A DNA stretch of 9,397 bases from an uncultured Lachnospiraceae bacterium (GTDB taxonomy: Bacteria; Bacillota; Clostridia; Lachnospirales; Lachnospiraceae): assembly GCA_910584115.1 (NCBI GenBank), contig CAJTYN010000122.1, forward strand, positions 1 to 9,397, in the 5' to 3' direction. This document shows positions 1 through 6,045 of this stretch, piece after piece. The notes under the pieces were generated by a model. That model searched no databases. It saw only the letters and a list, made by a program, of their open reading frames with translations, and was not told the origin of the DNA. The translations under genes were made by a program, and so were the position numbers. Within the stretch, counting starts at the first letter, position 1. The number at the start of each line of letters is the position of its first letter.

Positions 1-795
1 TGTTCTTTAAAGGAAGGCCAGACCGGACGCTGCCGGGCGCGCAAAAACGTGGGCGGCTCCATCAGGAGCATCAATTATGGGAAGATCACGTCGATCGCGT
101 TAGATCCGATCGAAAAGAAACCGCTGGCCCTGTTCCGGCCCGGGAGCCTGATCTTATCTGTGGGCAGCAGCGGCTGTAATCTCAGATGTCCTTTTTGCCA
201 GAATCATCAGATCTCCATGGCGGATGCGGGGCAGATCCGGACCCTGGACATGGATCCTGAACGGTTATGCGCGCAGGCGGCAGCTCTGAGAGAGGCGGGA
301 AATATCGGCGTTGCCTACACATATAATGAACCATTGATCGGCTTTGAGTATGTCCGGGACTGTGCCAGACTGGTCCGGGAGGCGGGGATGGAGAACGTGG
401 TCGTCACCAACGGCTCATTTCCGGAAGAGACGCTCATGGAGGTCCTGCCCTATGTGGATGCCATGAATGTAGACCTGAAATCCTTTTCCCAGGCATTCTA
501 CGAAGAGATCGGGGGCAGCCTTGACGTCGTGCGGCGCTTTATAGCGAGAGCGGCGCGGGAATGCCATGTGGAGGTCACCACATTGATCGTACCAGGGAAA
601 AACGATACGCCGGAGGAGATGGAGCGCCTCAGCCAGTGGCTGGCCGCGGTGGATCCGAAGATCCCGCTCCATGTGACGCGTTTTTTCCCGCGGTATGAGA
701 TGGAGCATGCCAGGCCCACGCCGGTGAGGGACGTACGGCGTCTGGCACAGGCGGCCCGGCGGGAGCTGGAGCACGTATTTATCGGAAATTGTTGA
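1..795 (+). CDS. amrS: AmmeMemoRadiSam-type radical SAM enzyme, 5' end outside window
   Basis: This is a cytosolic radical SAM enzyme of the pyruvate-formate-lyase-activase-like branch found with Memo and AMMECR1 domain proteins; its substrate is not established. The reading frame is open from base 1. The residues before the first possible start (GTG at 49) already match the family's N-terminal region: a Cys, then KEGQTGRCRARKN. The gene therefore begins upstream of the window and GTG 49 is an internal Val codon. In the visible 264 residues the [4Fe-4S]/SAM motif CNLRCPFC lies at about 59-66, the TYNEP segment (SAM-contacting in this branch) at about 107-111, and the MNVDLK strand follows. 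The C-terminus, ending in HVFIGNC, looks complete. Upstream partners would lie outside the window. Downstream, rubredoxin has its own promoter. The family call is firm; the biochemical role is unknown. Confidence 0.9.
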   Translation, partial: CSLKEGQTGRCRARKNVGGSIRSINYGKITSIALDPIEKKPLALFRPGSLILSVGSSGCNLRCPFCQNHQISMADAGQIRTLDMDPERLCAQAAALREAGNIGVAYTYNEPLIGFEYVRDCARLVREAGMENVVVTNGSFPEETLMEVLPYVDAMNVDLKSFSQAFYEEIGGSLDVVRRFIARAARECHVEVTTLIVPGKNDTPEEMERLSQWLAAVDPKIPLHVTRFFPRYEMEHARPTPVRDVRRLAQAARRELEHVFIGNC

Positions 796-803
796 GATAC
801 CCC

Positions 804-833
804 TTTACAGAACTTTCCTGCGGATCTTATAAT
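804..833 (+). promoter_or_regulatory. Sigma-A promoter for rubredoxin
   Basis: TTTACA at 804-809 is followed by an 18-base spacer and a perfect TATAAT at 828-833. Transcription would start near 840, leaving a leader of about 29 bases with AGGGAG at 854-859 before the rubredoxin ATG. The element lies just after the radical SAM stop codon, so rubredoxin need not depend on read-through from upstream. Confidence 0.75.
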
Positions 834-868
834 GGGGAGGGGGCGGATCAAGAAGGGAGAGATTTTTT

Positions 869-1030
869 ATGAAAAAATATGAATGCGAGCCATGCGGTTA
901 TATCTACGATCCCGAAGCGGGGGATCCGGACGGGGGGATCGCCCCGGGGACAGCTTTTGAAGACCTTCCTGACGACTGGGTATGCCCGGTCTGCGGCGTG
1001 GGAAAAGAAGATTTCAGCCCGGTGGACTAA
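869..1030 (+). CDS. Rubredoxin
   Basis: This 53-residue protein is a mononuclear iron electron carrier of the cytosol. In anaerobes rubredoxins typically pass electrons to rubrerythrin, superoxide reductase or flavodiiron proteins for oxygen and peroxide detoxification. The sequence starts MKKYECEPCGYIYDP. The two iron-binding knuckles are C6-x2-C9-G and C39-P-V-C42-G, the same positions as in classical clostridial rubredoxin. The conserved aromatic core (Y4, Y11, F30, W37) and the DLPDDWVCP segment are present. Length is exactly that of the family. The start follows a purine-rich AGGGAG nine bases upstream. It has its own promoter at 804-833 and converges on the peptidase gene with a 15-base gap. 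No redox partner gene is visible here, so its physiological partner is unknown. Confidence 0.97.
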   Translation: MKKYECEPCGYIYDPEAGDPDGGIAPGTAFEDLPDDWVCPVCGVGKEDFSPVD

Positions 1031-1045
1031 GAGGATCGGTCCGGA

Positions 1046-1906
1046 TCAGTCCGGGGCCGGGGCCGTCTTGTCCTCGGGGTAGCGGGATACCGCCCAGACG
1101 GGGCCGCCGTACTCACAGGGGTTGCGCACTTCTTTGATGATCAGCGCCGGATCCCAGGGAGTCTGTGTGTTTTCCAGGCTCTGAGGGTCCACGATGTTGA
1201 CCCGTCCGTCGTCGGTGGCCCCGGTGACCAGGATGAAATGCCCGTTGTCCGTAAAATGCCCCGGTCCCATGAGCAGCACCAGGATCTTGTCAAAACCCAG
1301 CGCGCCGATGATATTTTCCGGGGTGAGCGCCATCTGGCTGCTCTCCACGCGCAGGCCGAAGAGGGCGAGTCCTTCTGGTACGAGGTTGTGGTACGAGCCA
1401 TGGCCGGGGGAATAATACCCATGCTCTTCTGCCCAGGAGGCCATATCCACTGGGGTGACATCGTGTTCTGTGAAACTGTTGACGACCATGGCCAGCGCGG
1501 TCGGTCCACACCCGTAGGAGGTGAGGGGATCCTGCCCGCCCCACAGATGATCCGCCCAGCGGGCGTCGTGCTGGTTAAAATACGTCAGGACACCCATCCC
1601 GGTGCTGATCGTCCCGGTATAAGTGCCGTCGGACAGGCGCTGCAGAGGGATCATAGGGGGCCCGGGGCCAAGATCGGGGGTCGGCAGCGGCGTCGGTTCC
1701 GGGGTTGGTTCCGGAGTCGGCTCTGGCGTCGGTTCCGGGGCGAAAGCCGCCAGGATCTGATTCTCTTCCCTGTCCGGGGGCAGCGCGCTGGGGCTGACCT
1801 TGGCGGACAGGGGGAGATAGCCGATGCAGCTGAGGATGATCAGCGCCAGCGGGAGACAATGTTCTTTTAGGAATGCCCGGGTAGAGGGCTTTATAGATAT
1901 CTTCAT
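1046..1906 (-). CDS. C39-like cysteine peptidase, membrane-anchored or secreted, with EPTP-repeat linker
   Basis: A 286-residue protein beginning MKISIKPSTR. A hydrophobic segment at about 17-35 acts as signal peptide or membrane anchor. It is followed by a proline-rich spacer with tandem EPTP units (about 57-77) and then a papain-fold C39-like (Peptidase_C39_2) domain. Visible catalytic candidates are Q112 (oxyanion, in YFNQHDARWA), C133 (in YGCGPTALAM), H223 (in DNGHFILVTG) and D240 (in NIVDPQS). Such domains hydrolyse peptides outside the cell, but the substrate is unknown; no transporter or leader-peptide gene sits alongside, so a bacteriocin-export role is not supported. The frame stays open further upstream, but that extension lies antisense to the ABC gene. 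ATG 1906 is the only start preceded by AGGAGG (14 bases away, rather long). A TATAAT on this strand lies 40 bases upstream. No LPXTG sorting signal is present. Confidence 0.87.
   Translation of the reverse strand: MKISIKPSTRAFLKEHCLPLALIILSCIGYLPLSAKVSPSALPPDREENQILAAFAPEPTPEPTPEPTPEPTPLPTPDLGPGPPMIPLQRLSDGTYTGTISTGMGVLTYFNQHDARWADHLWGGQDPLTSYGCGPTALAMVVNSFTEHDVTPVDMASWAEEHGYYSPGHGSYHNLVPEGLALFGLRVESSQMALTPENIIGALGFDKILVLLMGPGHFTDNGHFILVTGATDDGRVNIVDPQSLENTQTPWDPALIIKEVRNPCEYGGPVWAVSRYPEDKTAPAPD
1676..1738 (-). repeat. Short in-frame tandem repeat encoding EPTP units
   Basis: About four 12-base units encode Glu-Pro-Thr-Pro, followed by a degenerate LPTP unit, inside the peptidase gene. The copies differ at the DNA level at several third positions, so the array is old or codon-diversified rather than freshly expanded. 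It forms the extracytoplasmic spacer between membrane segment and catalytic domain. Confidence 0.75.
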
Positions 1907-1945
1907 GTAAAGGCCGACGACCTCCTGTCTGATATTATCCTGTCC

Positions 1946-1951
1946 ATTATA
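1946..1951 (-). promoter_or_regulatory. -10 element for the C39-like peptidase
   Basis: On the minus strand this reads TATAAT, 39 bases before the ATG at 1906. No good TTGACA-like -35 stands 16-18 bases upstream, so the promoter may be weak or activator-dependent. It is the only clear promoter element in the divergent gap between the peptidase and the ABC gene. Confidence 0.5.
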
Positions 1952-2017
1952 CCACAGATCTGAGAATAAAGAACGATAAAAGTATGTAGATGATGATACA
2001 TGGGAAAGGCAGAGGAC

Positions 2018-2806
2018 ATGCAGATCGTATTTGACCGTGTGACAAAGAGATTTTCCGGGGGCGGCATCGGACTGGAAAGAGTCTCCTTTGAGATCCAGAA
2101 AGGGGAATTCGTCTTCATCATCGGGGAGAGCGGCGCCGGGAAGAGCACCCTTCTGCGGCTGCTGACCAGGCAGACCGATGTGACCAGCGGCAATATCTAT
2201 GTGGGGGACCAGTCGGTGCGCAGGCTCACCAGGAAGAAGATCCCTTACTTCCGCAGGCAGTTCGGGATCATGGATAAAGAGATCGGATTGCTGGAATACA
2301 TGGATCTCTACCATAATGTGGAGCTGGCGCTGATCGCCATGGAGCAGCCGGAGGCCGTCAGGCGCCCGCGGGTGATGAAGGCTCTGGCGCTCATGGGCCT
2401 GTCCGGGAAAGAAGACCATCTGCCCATCGAGGTATCGATCGGGGAGCGAGCACGGGCGATGCTGGCGCGGGCGATCGTCACGAACCCGTCGGTCCTGGTG
2501 CTGGACGAACCCACGGCCAACTTAGATCCGGGGCTGGCCTGGGACATCATGACGCTGATCGACAAGATCAATCGGGCGGGGATCACGGTCCTCGTGGTCA
2601 GCCATTCCAGGGATCTGGTGGACGTGATGCGCAAAAGGGTGCTCACACTGGTGGCGGGCGCCCTGGTCGCCGATGAGAAACGGGGCAGGTACGACGCGAA
2701 GGCCATGGATATCTTCGCCTACCGGAAAGTCATGCGGGCCCGGTACGGAGCCGACTACGAAGTGCGGGAACCGGTGGACAAAAAATCTTTTTTGGGCAGC
2801 AGATGA
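2018..2806 (+). CDS. FtsE-like ABC ATPase, orphan, with degenerate signature and Q-loop
   Basis: A 262-residue cytosolic ABC nucleotide-binding domain whose order and spacing resemble FtsE, the ATPase that with membrane protein FtsX controls peptidoglycan hydrolases at division. Walker A is GESGAGKST (about 36-44), Walker B is VLVLDEP (159-165), the D-loop is NLDP (168-171), and the H-loop His (about 196) lies in VVSHS. Two hallmark motifs are altered. The Q-loop region reads GIMDKEIGLL, with Lys at 87 where FtsE has Gln. The ABC signature reads VSIGERAR (139-146) instead of LSGGEQQR. No FtsX or other permease gene follows; the next gene is FliD-like, 168 bases on, with its own promoter. ATG 2018 is preferred because AAAGG stands 8 bases before it; an in-frame ATG at 2000 lacks a ribosome binding site. 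ABC ATPase is certain, an FtsE function is not. Confidence 0.88.
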   Translation: MQIVFDRVTKRFSGGGIGLERVSFEIQKGEFVFIIGESGAGKSTLLRLLTRQTDVTSGNIYVGDQSVRRLTRKKIPYFRRQFGIMDKEIGLLEYMDLYHNVELALIAMEQPEAVRRPRVMKALALMGLSGKEDHLPIEVSIGERARAMLARAIVTNPSVLVLDEPTANLDPGLAWDIMTLIDKINRAGITVLVVSHSRDLVDVMRKRVLTLVAGALVADEKRGRYDAKAMDIFAYRKVMRARYGADYEVREPVDKKSFLGSR

Positions 2807-2810
2807 GGGT

Positions 2811-2836
2811 TATATTTTCCATATGCGGGCCGATAT
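2811..2836 (+). promoter_or_regulatory. Sigma-D (flagellar sigma-28 class) promoter
   Basis: GCCGATAT at 2829-2836 matches the Bacillus subtilis sigma-D -10 consensus exactly. TATA at 2811-2814, 14 bases upstream, fits the TAAA -35 element at three of four positions. It lies between genes, points at the FliD-like gene and would give a leader of roughly 130 bases. A TATAAT at 2838-2843 overlaps the next bases and could serve sigma-A, but only TTTTCC stands at its -35 position. Confidence 0.6.
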
Positions 2837-2974
2837 ATATAATGAGGAAAGCCAAGGTCATCCTTCATACAGGACGGCCCTGGCCGGATCAAAAATAAAC
2901 GAGATCCGGGCTGCTCCGGTCCCGGATATCTGCGGGCCCGGCAGGAGAACGGGTGGAAGAAAGGAGAGTTATCT

Positions 2975-4267
2975 ATGGCGATCGGCGGTATTGGTTCATC
3001 TTATAATAATATGTATGGCATATACAGCAACTACAATAACTACAGACTGCAGACAGCCCTGGCGAAACACGGACTGTCCGGTACGAACAGCTCCAGACCG
3101 AACGGCACGGGCACATCCGTGAACAGCGGGTCTGTGGATTTCCTGAAACAGTACAACACGGTCATGTCGAACCTTCTCTCATCGGCAAATGCGCTGATGG
3201 CGGCCAACGGCACAGGCGTGATGTCTGACCTGAGCGTATCCAGCTCCGATACGGATGTAGCGGATGCGAGCATCAACTACAGGCCGAGGGAAGCCAAGAC
3301 CTTCGCGGTGGATGTGCAGCAGCTGGCACAGGCGCAGCAGAACAACAGCGCCGGAGTCACAGGCGGTCTGTCGGCGACGGATGATATGGACTTCAAGATC
3401 GAGTCGGCGCAGGGAAGGGTCATCAATGTGAACGTCAGCGCTCATTACGACGACGGCACGGCTAAGACGAACCGTCAGATGCTGCGGGAAGCCGCGGCCC
3501 AGATCAATGAGGCAGGCGGCAGCGTGCGGGCTAAGGTCATCGAAGAAGACGGCAGAGTGAGCCTGCAGGTCAGCGGCAAAGAGACGGGGCAGCACAATTC
3601 GTTCTCTGTGACAGGAGAGCTCGGTGCGGCCAAAGGCTTGGATCAGGAGACGATGAGCGCGCAGAATGCCGAGTACACAGTGACCGAGAACGGCAGGACG
3701 ACCAGCCACGCATCGGATACGAATTCCATCGGCTTAGATCTGGGACGCATCAACGTACAGCTCAAGGACACAGGATCCGTGAACATCAGCACGGCGCCGG
3801 ATGAGAAGAAGATCGTATCCGCGGTGGAAGACCTGGTGAAGAGCTATAACAGCGCGATCGAACTGCTCAGTGCGAACTCAGGGCGCGGCAGCGGCGTAGA
3901 GAGGCAGCTGCGCAATATGCTCATGGGCATCGCGCCGGAAAGGTCCCTGGATCTGATCGGGATCACCACGAACAAGGACGGGACGCTCAAAGTGAACGCG
4001 GAGACACTGACAGAGAAGCTGCAAAAGGATCCGTCGCTGACCAGGGACATCTTAAGCGGTGCCAACGGCATGGCTGCCCGGGCCTACGGGAAAGCCACCG
4101 GCGGTCTGGAAGCAAATTCTGTCAGCCTGATCAACAATGACTTAAAGTCAGCAGAGATCGACAATGTGACCAGTGAATACAACTTTATGAACATGTTTGC
4201 ACGGTCAGGGGCGTATAACTTGAATAACTACTATGCCCTGGGCCTGATGGTCAACTATCTGGCATAG
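2975..4267 (+). CDS. FliD-like flagellar hook-associated/cap protein, atypical ends
   Basis: A 430-residue protein with FliD-family features. Residues about 88-126 resemble the FliD N-terminal region (VSSSDTDVADAS, then AVDVQQLAQAQ). Residues about 267-370 match the FliD C-terminal region (VNISTAPDEKKIVSAVEDLVKSYN, with an LDLIGITTNKDGTL segment near 325-338). FliD forms the filament cap that promotes flagellin folding outside the cell and is exported without a cleaved signal peptide; none is seen here. Both ends are unusual. The first 25 residues are rich in Gly, Asn and Tyr, where FliD normally has a GLDT-type start, and the C-terminus is a short NLNNYYALGLMVNYLA tail instead of the usual coiled coil. 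AAGGAG stands 8 bases before the ATG. A sigma-D-like promoter lies upstream. It may be a cap paralogue or another secreted axial or adhesin-like protein. Confidence 0.75.
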   Translation: MAIGGIGSSYNNMYGIYSNYNNYRLQTALAKHGLSGTNSSRPNGTGTSVNSGSVDFLKQYNTVMSNLLSSANALMAANGTGVMSDLSVSSSDTDVADASINYRPREAKTFAVDVQQLAQAQQNNSAGVTGGLSATDDMDFKIESAQGRVINVNVSAHYDDGTAKTNRQMLREAAAQINEAGGSVRAKVIEEDGRVSLQVSGKETGQHNSFSVTGELGAAKGLDQETMSAQNAEYTVTENGRTTSHASDTNSIGLDLGRINVQLKDTGSVNISTAPDEKKIVSAVEDLVKSYNSAIELLSANSGRGSGVERQLRNMLMGIAPERSLDLIGITTNKDGTLKVNAETLTEKLQKDPSLTRDILSGANGMAARAYGKATGGLEANSVSLINNDLKSAEIDNVTSEYNFMNMFARSGAYNLNNYYALGLMVNYLA

Positions 4268-4292
4268 ATCTGGCATACAAGGCAGAGGAGAC

Positions 4293-4318
4293 GGCAAGGG
4301 GCTTTTGTGCCTCTTGCC
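4293..4318 (+). other. Stem-loop between the FliD-like and nucleotidyltransferase-like genes
   Basis: Arms GGCAAGGGGC (4293-4302) and GCCTCTTGCC (4309-4318) pair over 10 positions with one G-U and a 6-base loop. No T-run follows (TGTATCTGA), so it is not a standard intrinsic terminator. It could protect the 3' end of the upstream mRNA or partly separate the two genes. No convincing promoter is visible between 4268 and 4364. Confidence 0.5.
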
Positions 4319-4364
4319 TGTATCTGAGCATACACACAATGGGGACAGACGATAAGGAGGCCAA

Positions 4365-5819
4365 ATGATTGATAAAGAAAAATATGAAGCGCGGTACATG
4401 CTCTCTCTCATATCATCGATCATAAACCAGACAGAGATCCCCCATTCTGTGAGACGGCTCGACTGGGAAGACATCTATAAACTGGCCGCATACCATAACG
4501 TGGCACACATCATCTATCTGGCCACGCTGGGCCTGGAAGGTGACATCGCGCCGAAATGGAAAGAACTCTTCCACAAAAGATATGAGGGATCCCTGCTGTC
4601 CCAGGAGCGTTACCGCAGCGCCGCGGAAGTGGTGATGTGGCAGCTCAAGCAGAATAAGATGCACGCTCTCCTGATCAAGGACGGGATCATGAGCACCTGC
4701 TATGAACCCAGGGAAGTGCGGGCGCTGGATCAGGTGCGGATCTTAGTGGGCGAAGGCCAGGAGGCCAAGATCCATTCGCTGATGCGCTCCATGGACTTCC
4801 AGAAACAGGAGCATTGGAAGGGCAGAGGCGAACTCTATTACCGCGTCCCGAAGACGACGGTGATCTTCTATACGGATCTGGGCTTTCAGACGAGACGTCT
4901 GCGGAAATATTTTGATTTTCCGGTCAAAGTGATCCGCCAGATGGAAGGCGAGAAATACCTGCATCAGTTTACGGAAGATGAATTTTACATCTATCTCGTG
5001 TGCGACCTGGTGAATCTGTATGCCACCAGAGAGATCCGCATCAGCGATATGGTGGATTACTGGCAGTTTTACAAGGCGTATAAGGACCGGCTGGACTGGG
5101 AATACATCGAGAAAGAGCTGGAGAGTGCGAAGATCCTGGATCTTGCCGGACGGCTGCGGGATCTGGCGTTCATCTGGTTTAGCGGCCAGGATGAGAGATA
5201 CGCCAGACAATACGATGCGGAGGCGGACCTTTACGAGGCGATGGAGCTGTACATCCTGACCCGGGGAGCGGAGGGCTGGGAGGCCAGTTCAAAACTGACA
5301 GAGCTTGTCAGGGAGGCATCGGATATCCGAACGAGACAGCGCAGGCAGGAGAGGCTGCGGCGTTTTCGCGGTTTTTTATTCCCGGACAGGAGATATATGG
5401 AGAACATCTTCCCGATCCTGGAGGATGCGCCATTTATGATGCCGCTGTGCTGGGCATGGCGGTCCCTGATCCTGACTCTATTGCCGATCAAGAAGAAGAT
5501 CTACCGGATGTTCCGTCCGGTCAAGAGGAAGATCCTGGATACGGTGGAGGAGATCAGCGCGCGCAGAGAAGAGAAGCTGATGGAGAGGATGGACGAGGCT
5601 GTGCGCCAGGTGATGGAAGAATCCAGCTCTTCGGTGGGACAGGAGATCCATGATATCCTGGACCAGGAGGAGGCTTTCTTGGAAAAAGAGTCTCTGTCGG
5701 AAAAAGAGCAAGACGAGGAAACAGAAAAGGCAGGAGAGGAAGAGATCGGAGAGGCAAAAGAGACGCCAGAGGTCTATGGCATGAAGGATTTTTTTACAAA
5801 TTATGATAAAGAGTCTTGA
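4365..5819 (+). CDS. Nucleotidyltransferase-family protein (NTP_transf_5-like) with apparently degenerate active site
   Basis: A 484-residue cytosolic protein resembling the uncharacterised nucleotidyltransferase family often found near polysaccharide genes. Family traits are a helical N-terminus, HALLIKDG (about 100-107) corresponding to the usual LKG core strand, the strand ending RILV (125-128), and a C-terminal FPDRRYMENIFPILEDAPFMMPLCWAWR segment (about 339-366) of the kind that closes these proteins. The catalytic DxD expected just before the RILV strand reads QVR (123-125), and a residue interrupts the KG pair, so nucleotidyl transfer is doubtful. After about 430 it adds a Glu/Lys-rich acidic tail ending in KDFFTNYDKES. 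AAGGAGG stands 4 bases before the ATG. It may share a transcript with the FliD-like gene 97 bases upstream. Its function is unknown. Its stop codon overlaps the tRNA promoter. Confidence 0.75.
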   Translation: MIDKEKYEARYMLSLISSIINQTEIPHSVRRLDWEDIYKLAAYHNVAHIIYLATLGLEGDIAPKWKELFHKRYEGSLLSQERYRSAAEVVMWQLKQNKMHALLIKDGIMSTCYEPREVRALDQVRILVGEGQEAKIHSLMRSMDFQKQEHWKGRGELYYRVPKTTVIFYTDLGFQTRRLRKYFDFPVKVIRQMEGEKYLHQFTEDEFYIYLVCDLVNLYATREIRISDMVDYWQFYKAYKDRLDWEYIEKELESAKILDLAGRLRDLAFIWFSGQDERYARQYDAEADLYEAMELYILTRGAEGWEASSKLTELVREASDIRTRQRRQERLRRFRGFLFPDRRYMENIFPILEDAPFMMPLCWAWRSLILTLLPIKKKIYRMFRPVKRKILDTVEEISARREEKLMERMDEAVRQVMEESSSSVGQEIHDILDQEEAFLEKESLSEKEQDEETEKAGEEEIGEAKETPEVYGMKDFFTNYDKES

Positions 5820-5844
5820 CGATCGCTGCCGGATGTTCTATAAT
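5816..5844 (+). promoter_or_regulatory. Strong sigma-A promoter for tRNA-Arg
   Basis: TTGACG at 5816-5821, a 17-base spacer and TATAAT at 5839-5844 form a near-consensus promoter. The -35 hexamer contains the stop codon (TGA 5817-5819) of the preceding gene. Transcription would start near 5851, giving a leader of about 38 bases that RNase P must remove. Confidence 0.85.
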
Positions 5845-5888
5845 GTATATTGTTGTGGCGGGGATGCCACAGATCATCATGATCATGA

Positions 5889-5962
<74 letters not shown>

Positions 5963-5968
5963 TTCGAT

Positions 5969-6004
5969 CCCCTCGTAGGACGGATGTTTTACGAGGGGTT
6001 TTTT
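5969..6004 (+). terminator. Intrinsic terminator of tRNA-Arg
   Basis: CCCCTCGTA (5969-5977) pairs perfectly with TACGAGGGG (5990-5998) around a 12-base loop and is followed by six T (5999-6004). It starts 7 bases after the tRNA and separates it from methylglyoxal synthase. Confidence 0.93.
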
Positions 6005-6045
6005 GCGCATATTTTTATAGCTGAGAGAGTAAGGAGGAGTATGAG

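Noticed and set aside
301..308. Minus-strand GCCGATAT, the same 8-mer as the sigma-D element
   Set aside because: It lies inside the radical SAM coding sequence (Asn-Ile-Gly codons) with no matching gene downstream. It shows that one chance copy is expected at this window size.
498..851. Minus-strand open frames opposite the radical SAM gene
   Set aside because: Shadows of a high-confidence gene, without ribosome binding sites or recognisable domains.
1041..1054. Small CCGGA/TCCGG hairpin between rubredoxin and the peptidase
   Set aside because: Five base pairs, no T-run on either strand, and it overlaps the peptidase stop codon. Too weak to call a terminator.
1907..2419. Upstream in-frame extension of the minus-strand peptidase reading frame
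   Set aside because: It lies antisense to the FtsE-like gene, shows no peptidase or signal-peptide character, and the ATG at 1906 directly precedes a membrane segment and follows AGGAGG.
2673..3122. Plus-strand open frame spanning the FtsE-like end, the intergenic gap and the FliD-like start, including an ATG at 2824
   Set aside because: It overlaps two better-supported genes and a promoter, has no good ribosome binding site, and its composition is that of a frame-shifted shadow.
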